Source: JBBQER01 sp052148155 (GTDB lineage Bacteria > Actinomycetota > Acidimicrobiia > IMCC26256 > PALSA-610). Taken from it: DNA of 10,587 bases. A model generated the notes under the pieces. The model was given only the letters and a program-made list of their open reading frames with translations, made no database searches and had not been told where the DNA came from. The DNA lies in assembly GCA_052148155.1 (NCBI GenBank), contig JBKQIY010000001.1, forward strand, positions 1-10,587. Direction: 5' to 3'. The position numbers and the translations under genes were made by a program. Below, in pieces: positions 1 to 6,909 of this stretch (the first letter of the stretch is position 1; the number at the start of each line of letters is the position of its first letter).

Positions 1-749
1 CAGGCGAACACGGCCCGGGGCGCGTGACGGTTCGTTGAGGAGTTGATCGCCCGGGTCCGTCATGCGGGCGCGTCGGGCGAGCTTGTGTGCCGTTTCGATT
101 CGGGGTTTTGGTCGTACGACACGATCGCTACCCTCGTCCGGCTTGGGGTGCGTTACACGATGGCGGTCAGGGCCGCAAATACTGCGATTGTGAAGGCGAT
201 CGGCACGATCGACGAGAACGCCTGGGTGCCGATCGGGTACACGTCCGATGGTGAAGCGCAAGTCGGCGAGTGTGTGTGTATAAGGGTCGGCGTCTGGTCG
301 TGCGACGGACCCGCCTCACCGACAAGCACCAGGCCGAACTGTGGCCGAACTGGCGACACCACGCGTTCTTGACCGACCTCACAGACGACACCGTCACCGT
401 CGATCGGTTCCACCGTCAACACGCTGTCGTGGGACTCGCGATCCGTGATCTCAAAGAAGGAGCCGGACTCGAACACGTCCCGTCCGGGAACTTTTCCGCC
501 AACGCAGCATGGCTGGCATGTGCGGTCCTCGCCCACAACCTGATCCGCTGGAACGCCCGACTCGGTGACATCCACCCCGACGATCAACTCACCGTCGCGC
601 GTACCTTCCGCACCCGACTGATCGCCGTCCCCGCCCGGATCGTGAACCTTCACGGCGGATTCACGCTCCGGCTCCCGACCCGCTGGCCATGGGCCGACAC
701 GTTCAACACCGCGCTCGCTCAACTCCGCGCGATTCCGCAACTCACCTGA
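1..749 (+). pseudogene. IS1380-family DDE transposase, 3' part, inactivated
   Basis: This is the C-terminal half or more of an IS1380-family transposase that enters from the left edge. Family hallmarks in order are an ANTARGA-like stretch, RFDSGFW (which carries one of the DDE aspartates), GRRLVVRRTRL, AIRDLKEGAGLEH and SANAAWLACAVLAHNLIRW. Frame 1 holds from position 1, with an in-frame TGA at 25-27 between GA and RFVEEL, where the family normally reads through. At 268-284 the frame changes inside a TG run. Removing one TG unit would join VGE to CVYKGRRLVVRR in the frame that ends at the TGA at 747-749. The residue in front of LAIRDLK is Gly (GGA, 432-434), where I recall Glu in relatives; this would be the DDE glutamate. 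The family assignment is confident. The listed lesions make a functional product very unlikely unless they are sequencing errors. Confidence 0.88.
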
Positions 750-767
750 ACGAACCGCGCCGTTCGT
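750..767 (+). terminator. Hairpin just after the transposase stop
   Basis: ACGAAC (750-755) and GTTCGT (762-767) are perfect 6-bp inverted arms around a 6-nt loop, starting one base after the transposase stop. A second direct copy of AACGAACCG, first at 749-757, occurs at 772-780. No U-tract follows, so a classical intrinsic terminator is not supported. It could be a transcript-end structure or part of the insertion sequence's terminal region. Confidence 0.3.
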
Positions 768-1399
768 ACTCAACGAACCGTCACACCAGGGCGCAGCCAT
801 GCCCAACACCGCCGCACAACACGATCCGCGCTCACCAACACCCCAAAAAGGCGGCCCGCACAACACTCACCCCCACCGACACGTCACAAACACCCGGCAA
901 AACACGCCACCGCACCCCTGACACAGCCACCACAGCCGAACATCGGTGCTTCCAGGCTAAGAGTCCAGGCCCCTTGGAGCAAAGCCCCGCTCAGACGCGG
1001 ATGACCCCGGCCGGGTCGTGAGCGGCCTATTTTCGTTTTCAGATGATGCAAAAACTGGGCGGTGGGCGGTGGTCGGTGGTCATATGACCGTCACCGCGAC
1101 CTATCGGGACGAACGATCGGCTCGTCGGCCCGGCCGACCCGACAGCGCTGCACTGCACTGCGTCCGAGTACGTCGGAAGATGACGACACGGGATCACGTC
1201 TGACCTCGTCGTCGAACACATGCCGGTGGTGACGGGGTTCGCCCACCCCGATATCGCCGTAGAACATGCGCGTCATCGTGCGTACTGTCCGTTTCAAAGG
1301 AGACGCGGTCGTCGCAGATGCGGGTGAACGTTGACGCAGGTCTATCTGGCCACTCCTCCGGGAATTCTGCCTTCGGGCCAGACACCCCACGCGGACGGT
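768..1399. other. Non-coding stretch, including the probable IS right end
   Basis: No convincing gene is present; the open frames are short and arginine/proline-rich in the way of out-of-frame translations. The first part, roughly 775-945, is C-rich and G-poor on the + strand (29 C against 9 G in 841-900), a composition typical of Rho-loading sites, here directly downstream of the transposase. The right end of the insertion sequence probably lies somewhere around 940-1000. I cannot fix its inverted repeat because the left end is outside the window. Beyond about 1020 the composition changes, and a G-rich repeat and palindrome appear (see separate entry). Confidence 0.4.
1057..1089. repeat. 7-bp G-rich tandem repeat abutting a palindrome
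   Basis: GGGCGGT occurs at 1057-1063 and 1064-1070, followed by the variant GGTCGGT at 1071-1077. This leads directly into GGTCATATGACC (1078-1089), a perfect 12-bp palindrome. CGGTG before the palindrome core and CACCG shortly after it extend the dyad imperfectly. The role is unknown; a protein-binding site or a slippage product are both possible. Confidence 0.45.
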
Positions 1400-1428
1400 T
1401 TGACATATTCGTCCGAGCTGCATTAACC
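1400..1428 (+). promoter_or_regulatory. Possible promoter for the exported FN3 protein
   Basis: An exact TTGACA (1400-1405) is followed after 17 bases by TTAACC (1423-1428), which matches the -10 consensus only weakly. It lies about 80 bases upstream of the start codon at 1509 and sits in a locally AT-richer patch. The -35 match is good and the -10 is poor, so the call is tentative. Confidence 0.3.
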
Positions 1429-1494
1429 CACTGAGGGGTGCAGCGGCATTGGGTCGTCTGGGCGGTGCTGGGCGCGCGTGTGCGGGGTGTCTGC

Positions 1495-1501
1495 GAGGGG
1501 G
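1495..1501 (+). promoter_or_regulatory. Ribosome binding site that fixes the start at 1509
   Basis: GAGGGGG lies 7 bases ahead of the ATG at 1509. This favours that ATG over the in-frame TTG at 1449. The ATG also puts the signal peptide at the N-terminus. Confidence 0.6.
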
Positions 1502-1508
1502 AAAACAG

Positions 1509-3137
1509 ATGCATCGAAGCGGTAGCAACCGTTCGTCGGTGACTCGCGGGTTGGTTTCCATCGGCATACGGGTGGCCGTGATTCTCGCATTGCTGGCGGT
1601 GCCATTCGCGGCGATGTCGGCGACGCCTACCTTGGCAGCTGATGCCGTCGCGGCCGGTTCGGTATCGCTTACCCCGATTGCTACCGGTTTTCCGAACCCG
1701 ATCGGCATCGGCTACTACGCGCCGACCAACCAGGTTGTGATGTCGGTCAATTACCGAAATGGCGAACCGAACAACTTTGACATTCTGAACAACGACGGTA
1801 CCTTCACACCGTTCAGCAGTGTCAGCGGACTCACCGATGAGGTCTACCTTGCCGCGATCCAGAACAGCACCTGTCAGGATGGTTTCACCACAGGCGACCT
1901 GTACTTCGGAACCGGCACCCCGGGCGTCATCGCCAGACTGAGCAACGACGGCACGACGCTCACGAATCCCTGGGTGACGCTCCCGGGTGAGACGGGGCTA
2001 CTGCGGGGCGGACTCCACCAGGACCTCGCTTGCGTAGCCGGTGGCGACCTGATCGTTACGACGACAGCCGGTGATGTCTGGCGCGTCAACGCCGCGGGTA
2101 CCGCTCGGGAACTCGCCTCGAATTTCGGCGCACAGGAACTTGAAGGGCCGACCACCGTTCCGAACGACCCCGCGAGATACGGCCCTTGGTCGGGCCAGAT
2201 TCTCGCCGCAGACGAAAACCGCAACGTCGTGTGGAGCATCGACCCGACCACCGGAAAAACGAGTCGCTCCGACCTTGCCGGAGGCGCGACCTTTCCGCGG
2301 GCAGAGGGCGTGCTCGTGGTACCGCCGAACGAGAACTTCTTTGGCGTCGATTTCGGCGATTCCACCCTTGAAGGCGCGTCAGCTTCCGAGTTTACGGACG
2401 TCGTCGGCGACGTGATTGTCGCCACCGAGCAGGGCGGCAAACTGATTGACGTCAAATGGAACGGCACGTCGTTCGTAACGACCGACCTCCTCTCGAAAGA
2501 CGTGAAACAGTGGGAAGGGACGACCTTCGCGCCAGCAGGTCTGCCCAGTGTCGGACCCGTCCCGGGCGAGGGCGGTTGCGTCGCGACCTTGACCGCGCCA
2601 ACACAAGTGTCGGCGGCACCGGGCGAGAAGTCCGCAACGGTGAGCTGGGCACCGGTCACCTCCAACCCTCCCGGTTGCATCGAGGAATACGTCGTGACCC
2701 CAACCGGGTCGGGATCGCCAGTTCACTCATTGGGCCCATGGACGACCACTGTGGTTTCGGGCCTGACCGATGGGACGACAGTGACATTCACGGTTGCCGC
2801 CGCGAACGGTGGCGGACTCGGTCCGCAGTCGGCGCCGACGAAACCGATCACGATCGGTGCCCCGAGCGCGCCAAGCGTCACCGCCGCGGCGAAGATCGCC
2901 GACAACACCGTCAAGGTGGAGTTCACAACTCCGGCCGACAACGGGTCAAAGATCACGAGATTCAAAGCCGCATGTCGTTCGCTCAACGGAGGTACCACGC
3001 GAGGCAGCACCGGGACGGCAAGCCCACTCAGCGTCAAACACCTCACGACGGGCAAGACGTACACGTGCACCGTGACCGCAACCAACAGCCGGGGGAACAG
3101 TCCGGCATCGGCACCGTCACCGCCAGTCAACGTCTAG
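1509..3137 (+). CDS. Exported propeller-like protein with two fibronectin type III domains
   Basis: A 542-residue predicted secreted protein. Residues 1-46 form a signal peptide: a basic N-region with three Arg, a hydrophobic core at about 21-36 (VAVILALLAVPF), then an Ala-rich end with likely cleavage between 38 and 46. Residues 50-345 have repeated short hydrophobic strands, Gly/Asp turns and phrases such as GDLYFGTG, GDLIVTTTAGDVWRV and GQILAADENRNVVWSID, resembling SMP-30/NHL-type beta-propellers. This fold is inferred and no catalytic site is identified. Two fibronectin type III domains follow (about 362-449 and 451-542), each starting with a Pro-rich strand (APTQVSAAPG, APSAPSVTAA) and with YxV/TYTCTVTA-type strands. 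There are six cysteines, so disulfides are possible. No membrane anchor or sorting signal follows the last domain, so release or non-covalent wall association is likely. It converges on the PilZ gene, 18 bases away. The substrate or partner is unknown. Confidence 0.8.
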   Translation: MHRSGSNRSSVTRGLVSIGIRVAVILALLAVPFAAMSATPTLAADAVAAGSVSLTPIATGFPNPIGIGYYAPTNQVVMSVNYRNGEPNNFDILNNDGTFTPFSSVSGLTDEVYLAAIQNSTCQDGFTTGDLYFGTGTPGVIARLSNDGTTLTNPWVTLPGETGLLRGGLHQDLACVAGGDLIVTTTAGDVWRVNAAGTARELASNFGAQELEGPTTVPNDPARYGPWSGQILAADENRNVVWSIDPTTGKTSRSDLAGGATFPRAEGVLVVPPNENFFGVDFGDSTLEGASASEFTDVVGDVIVATEQGGKLIDVKWNGTSFVTTDLLSKDVKQWEGTTFAPAGLPSVGPVPGEGGCVATLTAPTQVSAAPGEKSATVSWAPVTSNPPGCIEEYVVTPTGSGSPVHSLGPWTTTVVSGLTDGTTVTFTVAAANGGGLGPQSAPTKPITIGAPSAPSVTAAAKIADNTVKVEFTTPADNGSKITRFKAACRSLNGGTTRGSTGTASPLSVKHLTTGKTYTCTVTATNSRGNSPASAPSPPVNV

Positions 3138-3155
3138 ACGATTCGCCGGGGGCTA

Positions 3156-3821
3156 TTACCCAGTTCGAAGTTGGTCGATCAGGAACCGGTTCACAAGTCG
3201 CGCGGTCGGTGGGGGCATCGGATCGAATTGGATCCCGGCGTGCGGGATCGGCGGCGTTGGGGTGGTCCAAGTTCTGACGACGACGCCAGACAGCGCGGTC
3301 GAGATCTGCGAGAGATTCGTGTCGACGGTCACGGGGGCGCCCATCGGCAGCACGGTCGCGCTGCGCAGGGCGCATCCCGCGGCGGAGAGGTCGATGACAT
3401 CCGCGTGAAAACGCAACGTGTCGGTTTGGGGGGTTTGGAGCTGCACGGTCGCGGCGAGATCGACTCGGAGGCGGGGTGCGATACGTCGCTTGGTTTCGTC
3501 CGACCCGTCTCGACGCACGATACGCATCAGTGAGCCACTCGCCGCCAGGACATGGGCTTTGGCGCTGACCAGACGGTCGCCGGCGCCGATGAGGAAAGTC
3601 ACAGTGTCGCGTTCGCGAAACTGGCCGTCAACGCTTGTCCAGCCCCGCAAACCGACGAGGCGATCACTGACGTAGGTGACTTGCGCCCGCCAGATATCGC
3701 CCTTCAGGGGCTCGACGCCAACTACTGCGCCGACCCCAATCGACCGCGCTCCGAGCACTGAGTCATCGTGCGATGCAACAGCGCGAACGGCCACCCTTGG
3801 GAATCGACCGGCGAGCCACAA
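3156..3821 (-). CDS. PilZ-domain cyclic-di-GMP receptor-type protein
   Basis: A 221-residue protein from a TTG start. The N-terminal part (about 25-105) is beta-rich like the YcgR-type N-domain, and the C-terminal part (about 110-221) is a PilZ domain. Both c-di-GMP-binding signatures are visible: RxxxR as R113-IAP-R117, and DxSxxG as D144-LSAA-G149. The usual ending follows (HAGIQFDPMP, then a helix). By family knowledge such proteins bind c-di-GMP and change motility, secretion or envelope functions; the target here is unknown. It is cytoplasmic, with no signal peptide or membrane segment. The start is uncertain. TTG 3821 has a weak GGTAGG/GAGAG ahead of it, the in-frame stop upstream is at 3831-3833, and GTG codons at 3794 and 3758 would still keep the whole conserved region. 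The gene lies downstream of the GGDEF-EAL gene on the same strand, which fits a receptor near the enzyme that controls its ligand. Confidence 0.85.
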   Translation of the reverse strand: MWLAGRFPRVAVRAVASHDDSVLGARSIGVGAVVGVEPLKGDIWRAQVTYVSDRLVGLRGWTSVDGQFRERDTVTFLIGAGDRLVSAKAHVLAASGSLMRIVRRDGSDETKRRIAPRLRVDLAATVQLQTPQTDTLRFHADVIDLSAAGCALRSATVLPMGAPVTVDTNLSQISTALSGVVVRTWTTPTPPIPHAGIQFDPMPPPTARLVNRFLIDQLRTG

Positions 3822-4123
3822 ACTCTCGACCTACCGGCCGGCACCGTGACCGAAGTCACGCAATCGCCGCAGCTAATCGCGCAGGCGGCGCACCGACAAG
3901 GCTCGCGCGGTCGCCGAACGCGTTCCCCGAACACCGCACTGGGGGGTGCCACATTGTGCCGGGGGCCCAGTGGCGCGTGATGCGCCGACGTGGAGCGTCG
4001 ACGGGCAAGCTGCGGCGTTCTGAACGCTGGCCGCCTGGTCAGGTGAACGGACGCCAAGGCGCCCGACGTGCCCTCTCGCCTGAGGAGACCCGGTCGTCAT
4101 GCTCGGGGCGACGTCGCCGGTGG
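3822..4123. other. Gap between the c-di-GMP genes
   Basis: About 300 bases lie between the GGDEF-EAL stop and the PilZ start. Besides the UUCG hairpin, it has a perfect 12-bp palindrome, GGCGACGTCGCC (4107-4118), just past the GGDEF-EAL stop. It also has a small dyad GGCGC-GTGAT-GCGCC (3972-3986). An 84-codon - strand frame starts at a GTG overlapping the GGDEF-EAL stop by 4 bases (GTGA, 3873-4127), but its product has no recognisable domain and an unpersuasive composition. I do not call it a gene. Confidence 0.35.
3845..3860 (-). promoter_or_regulatory. UUCG-capped hairpin ahead of the PilZ gene
   Basis: Read on the - strand, CGTGAC-TTCG-GTCACG is a perfect 6-bp stem closed by a C(UUCG)G tetraloop, one of the most stable RNA tetraloops. 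It lies 23 bases upstream of the TTG start and 12 bases upstream of the GGTAGG Shine-Dalgarno candidate. No U-tract follows, so it is not a typical intrinsic terminator. It could be a leader hairpin, an mRNA-stabilising element or the 3' end of the upstream transcript. Confidence 0.4.
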
Positions 4124-6475
4124 TCACGGGTACGCGTTGGGTGTGATGTGGGCGAGGTGTGGTGTTTCGAAGTGGTTCGGAGCTTCGCGGATGGGCACCG
4201 GTGGTGAGAAGAGGTATCCCTGCATGCGAGGGCAGCCGAGTTGGTGCAGTACTGCGAGTTGTTCGGGTTGTTCGACGCCTTCGGCGACGACGTCGATACC
4301 AAGGTTGTTGGCGAGTCCGATAACCGCGGCGACAATCGCGGTGTCTTCTCGTTCGGTGCCGATCGCTCGGATGAAGGACTTGTCAATCTTGACGATATTG
4401 ATGGGGAAGGCGCGGAGATAGGTGAGTGATGAGTAGCCGGTCCCGAAATCGTCGAGGGCGAGGTTGACGCCAAGGGCTCGGAGTCGGTGCAAGAGCGGTT
4501 CGACGCTGAGCGCGTCGTCGATGAGGACACTTTCAGTAAGTTCGAGTGTGAGCAGGGTCGGATCGAGTCCGGTGCGTGCGAGTGTGCTCGTGACGGTGTC
4601 CACGAAGTCGCTGGTGAGGAGCTGACGACCGGAGACGTTCACTGCAATGTCGAGTCGGTGGTCGGGCCAGCGTTGCGCCCAGAAGGCCGCGTGACGGCAG
4701 GCTTCGTCAAGAACCCACGCACCGATATCGACGATGAGGCCAGTCTCTTCGGCGGCGGGGATGAACAGGTCAGGGGCAACGAGTCCATGCCCGGGGCGTT
4801 CCCAACGGACAAGTGCTTCGAATCCAGAAATGATGCCGGTGTCCGCGTCGACGATTGGCTGACCGAACAGGCGCAGCTCCTTGCGGGGCACGGCTTGGCG
4901 GAGTGCTGTCTCGAGTGCGAGCTGGGTAGTGACCCATTGCTGCATGGCCTCGTCGAAGAGTTCGGCGCGGCTCCGCCCGTTGGTCTTGGCGCGGTACATC
5001 GCGATATCTGCGTTGGTCAGAAGCGTCTCCGCTGATTCGGTTCCGTCGGTGGAAAACGCGATCCCGATGCTGGCGCTCACATGCACGTCGTCGTCACCGA
5101 GGCGGTACGAGGCTTGCAGGCCAGCGATAATGCGCTGCGCGAGGTCGGTCGCGTTCTGGACACCGTCGATGTCCTCGCAGAGCACGACGAACTCGTCGCC
5201 GCCAAGGCGCGCGACGGTGTCGGTCTCGCGTACGGAGGCACGGATCCTAGTCGCGGTTTCAATAAGAAGCTGGTCGCCAGCGGCGTGGCCGAGCGTGTCG
5301 TTGACAGCTTTGAACCGGTCGAGATCCACATAGAGCACACCACACATATGCCCATGACGTCGCACGCGGCCCAGCGCTTGGCCGAGCCAGTCAGTGAGCC
5401 TCACCCGGTTCGCGAGGCCCGTCAACGGATCATGTACGACCTTGTGCGAAAGTTGAGCTTCGAAGCGTTTCTGATCTGATAGGTCGCGCAGGATGCCCGA
5501 GATGAGCGGCGGTGAACCATCGACGACGATCGCGCTGGTCGACACCATCATCGGGAACAGCGTCCCGTCCTTGTGGACTCCGGTGATCTCTACCTCGTAG
5601 GTCTGCGCGGGAGCATCACCGATCGATTCGTACGACTGCAGAAACTCGACAAGCGAGACATGCAGGTCCCGGGGCACAATCCTCGCGACGGGATTGCCGA
5701 CCATCTCGGTCGCGGTCCATCCGAACATCGCCTCCGCCGCCGTGTTGAACGAACAAATTGTGCCGTCCAACCCAATGGTCAGGATCCCTTCAGCCGCATT
5801 CTCGACCACGGCACGGTGATGCGCCTCACTGCGACGCGCGTCGTCACGACTTCGCCGCGCGTCGTCCCGCGCCCGAGACGCTTGGATCATCTGCTCTTCG
5901 AGCAGCGCGTCGGCGTGCTCCGTGTGTTCACCGACCGCTCCCGCCATACGGATCGCGATCCCGAACACGAACGCACCCAAGAACCCGATCGTCTGTGCCT
6001 GCGAGCCACTCAAAAACGACGGCGCCCATCCTTCAAGTACCAGCAGCTGACCGACCGCGCAGCCGACCAGCGACCAACCGAGCGCCGCCCGCCACGCCCC
6101 CGCACCCGATTGCTGCAGATCGGCCAACGCTGAAAACGCGAACGCCATCCCCAACGCCGGACCCCAGCCGCTCAGATAGACGACCGACGTCACCGCAACC
6201 ACGTGCACGACCACCCGAACGTGCAGCCGCAACGACCCTCGCGGGGCGTCCGGCCACCGACCCACAAGGTGACTCGTCACCTCCGGGCCGAGAACTACCG
6301 CGGCGTACAGCCACGGCGACACCTTCGCGACCAGCCCAAAATGACGGAACACCAACAACATCACAAGCGCGATCGGCCCCACCACATACGCCAAGAAATT
6401 CGGCGAGAAACCCCCAGGCGCGACCCGCGCCGCGTCAACAACCGGCGCCCCACCACCGTCGGGCGCGCCGTCCAT
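4124..6475 (-). CDS. Membrane PAS-GGDEF-EAL protein (diguanylate cyclase/phosphodiesterase)
   Basis: 783 residues from ATG 6475, chosen because GGTGA sits 5 bases ahead. GTG 6520 would add 15 residues and has no such site. Order: six hydrophobic segments (about 26-180) forming a MASE-like sensor of unassigned class; a charged helix (183-217) with a duplicated RDDARRS heptad; a PAS domain (about 221-335); a GGDEF domain (about 344-509) with intact GGDEF at 425-429 and an inhibitory I-site R416-ET-D419 five residues before it; an EAL domain (about 514-760). The EAL domain keeps E553-A-L, N613 in NVS, D675-D676 in DDFGTGYSSL, K696 and E732-GV-E735. The motifs for making c-di-GMP from GTP and for cleaving it to pGpG are therefore both present, so either or both activities are possible; the net direction cannot be read from sequence. 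It sits at the inner membrane. The PilZ gene follows on the same strand, and the permease gene diverges upstream. Confidence 0.93.
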   Translation of the reverse strand: MDGAPDGGGAPVVDAARVAPGGFSPNFLAYVVGPIALVMLLVFRHFGLVAKVSPWLYAAVVLGPEVTSHLVGRWPDAPRGSLRLHVRVVVHVVAVTSVVYLSGWGPALGMAFAFSALADLQQSGAGAWRAALGWSLVGCAVGQLLVLEGWAPSFLSGSQAQTIGFLGAFVFGIAIRMAGAVGEHTEHADALLEEQMIQASRARDDARRSRDDARRSEAHHRAVVENAAEGILTIGLDGTICSFNTAAEAMFGWTATEMVGNPVARIVPRDLHVSLVEFLQSYESIGDAPAQTYEVEITGVHKDGTLFPMMVSTSAIVVDGSPPLISGILRDLSDQKRFEAQLSHKVVHDPLTGLANRVRLTDWLGQALGRVRRHGHMCGVLYVDLDRFKAVNDTLGHAAGDQLLIETATRIRASVRETDTVARLGGDEFVVLCEDIDGVQNATDLAQRIIAGLQASYRLGDDDVHVSASIGIAFSTDGTESAETLLTNADIAMYRAKTNGRSRAELFDEAMQQWVTTQLALETALRQAVPRKELRLFGQPIVDADTGIISGFEALVRWERPGHGLVAPDLFIPAAEETGLIVDIGAWVLDEACRHAAFWAQRWPDHRLDIAVNVSGRQLLTSDFVDTVTSTLARTGLDPTLLTLELTESVLIDDALSVEPLLHRLRALGVNLALDDFGTGYSSLTYLRAFPINIVKIDKSFIRAIGTEREDTAIVAAVIGLANNLGIDVVAEGVEQPEQLAVLHQLGCPRMQGYLFSPPVPIREAPNHFETPHLAHITPNAYP

Positions 6476-6732
6476 CAGGCTCACCCGCCCCAGTCCGTCC
6501 ACTCCGCCGCTCACCGACACAAGATCGACACGCTCAACAGTCCCCTGAAGCCACTCCCGCGCAAGCCACCACTAACCGAACCGGCCACAGTCCCTGATTC
6601 AGAGTCGAGCACACCCACTATCCCCCTCTTACGCACCACCAGATCTTCCCGACCCCCCGGCCCAGATCGCTGGCGCCGAGGCGTTCGCGAAATCGAGGCG
6701 AGCGCGCCGCCCGCCATCCGATGCCGTTCATA

Positions 6733-6747
6733 GATTGCTGATCAATC
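6733..6747. promoter_or_regulatory. Small dyad GATTG-N5-CAATC, possible operator
   Basis: GATTG (6733-6737) and CAATC (6743-6747) are inverted arms around CTGAT, and an inner TGATCA (6739-6744) is itself palindromic. TAGATT (6731-6736) partly overlaps and fits a TANNNT-type -10 hexamer, but there is no matching -35. The dyad lies between two divergent genes, where a shared operator would be expected. Arms this short also arise by chance. Confidence 0.22.
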
Positions 6748-6897
6748 GGCTTGGGTGGGTCGGCATCTCGTCCACTTCGGTCGCGCTGGTGTGGGAGAGT
6801 GCCGAGCGCGGTTGTGGAAGCCTGGTGTCGTGCCCAATGGGAGCTCGAGATCGGACTCAGTGGGCTCGCCGGTCATCGTTCCAGGTCACGATGCGAT

Positions 6898-6902
6898 GAG
6901 GG
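6898..6902 (+). promoter_or_regulatory. Ribosome binding site that fixes the start at 6910
   Basis: GAGGG lies 7 bases ahead of GTG 6910 and 10 bases ahead of the adjacent in-frame GTG 6913. The open frame continues upstream to 6751, but that part is Arg-rich and looks non-coding. Confidence 0.55.
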
Positions 6903-6909
6903 ACTGGGC

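Larger units (their letters stand above)
6476..6909. other. Divergent intergenic region
   Basis: About 430 bases separate the starts of the GGDEF-EAL gene (-) and the permease-like gene (+), so promoters for both must lie here or within the flanking gene ends. I see no strong -35/-10 pair. The only AT-rich spot is around 6728-6747 (see the dyad entry). The frames through the region are Arg/Pro/Ser-rich shadows. Confidence 0.4.

Noticed and set aside
153..866. 237-codon open frame on the - strand
   Set aside because: It lies antisense to the transposase remnant, whose + strand translation matches IS1380 signatures. The antisense product has no recognisable domain.
1874..2680. 268-codon open frame on the - strand
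   Set aside because: It is antisense to the FN3 protein gene, which has a signal peptide, a ribosome binding site and recognisable domains. Long antisense frames are common in GC-rich coding DNA.
3873..4127. 84-codon frame whose GTG overlaps the GGDEF-EAL stop
   Set aside because: The 4-base overlap is suggestive, but the translation has no hydrophobic core pattern or domain and there is no ribosome binding site clear of the upstream gene. Kept only as a remark in the gap entry.
5758..6597. 279-codon open frame on the + strand
   Set aside because: It is antisense to the membrane and PAS part of the GGDEF-EAL protein; the product is an Arg/Pro/Thr-rich low-complexity shadow.
6751..6909. Upstream extension of the permease-like gene
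   Set aside because: The added 53 residues are Arg-rich and lack a ribosome binding site, whereas GTG 6910 has GAGGG at good spacing.
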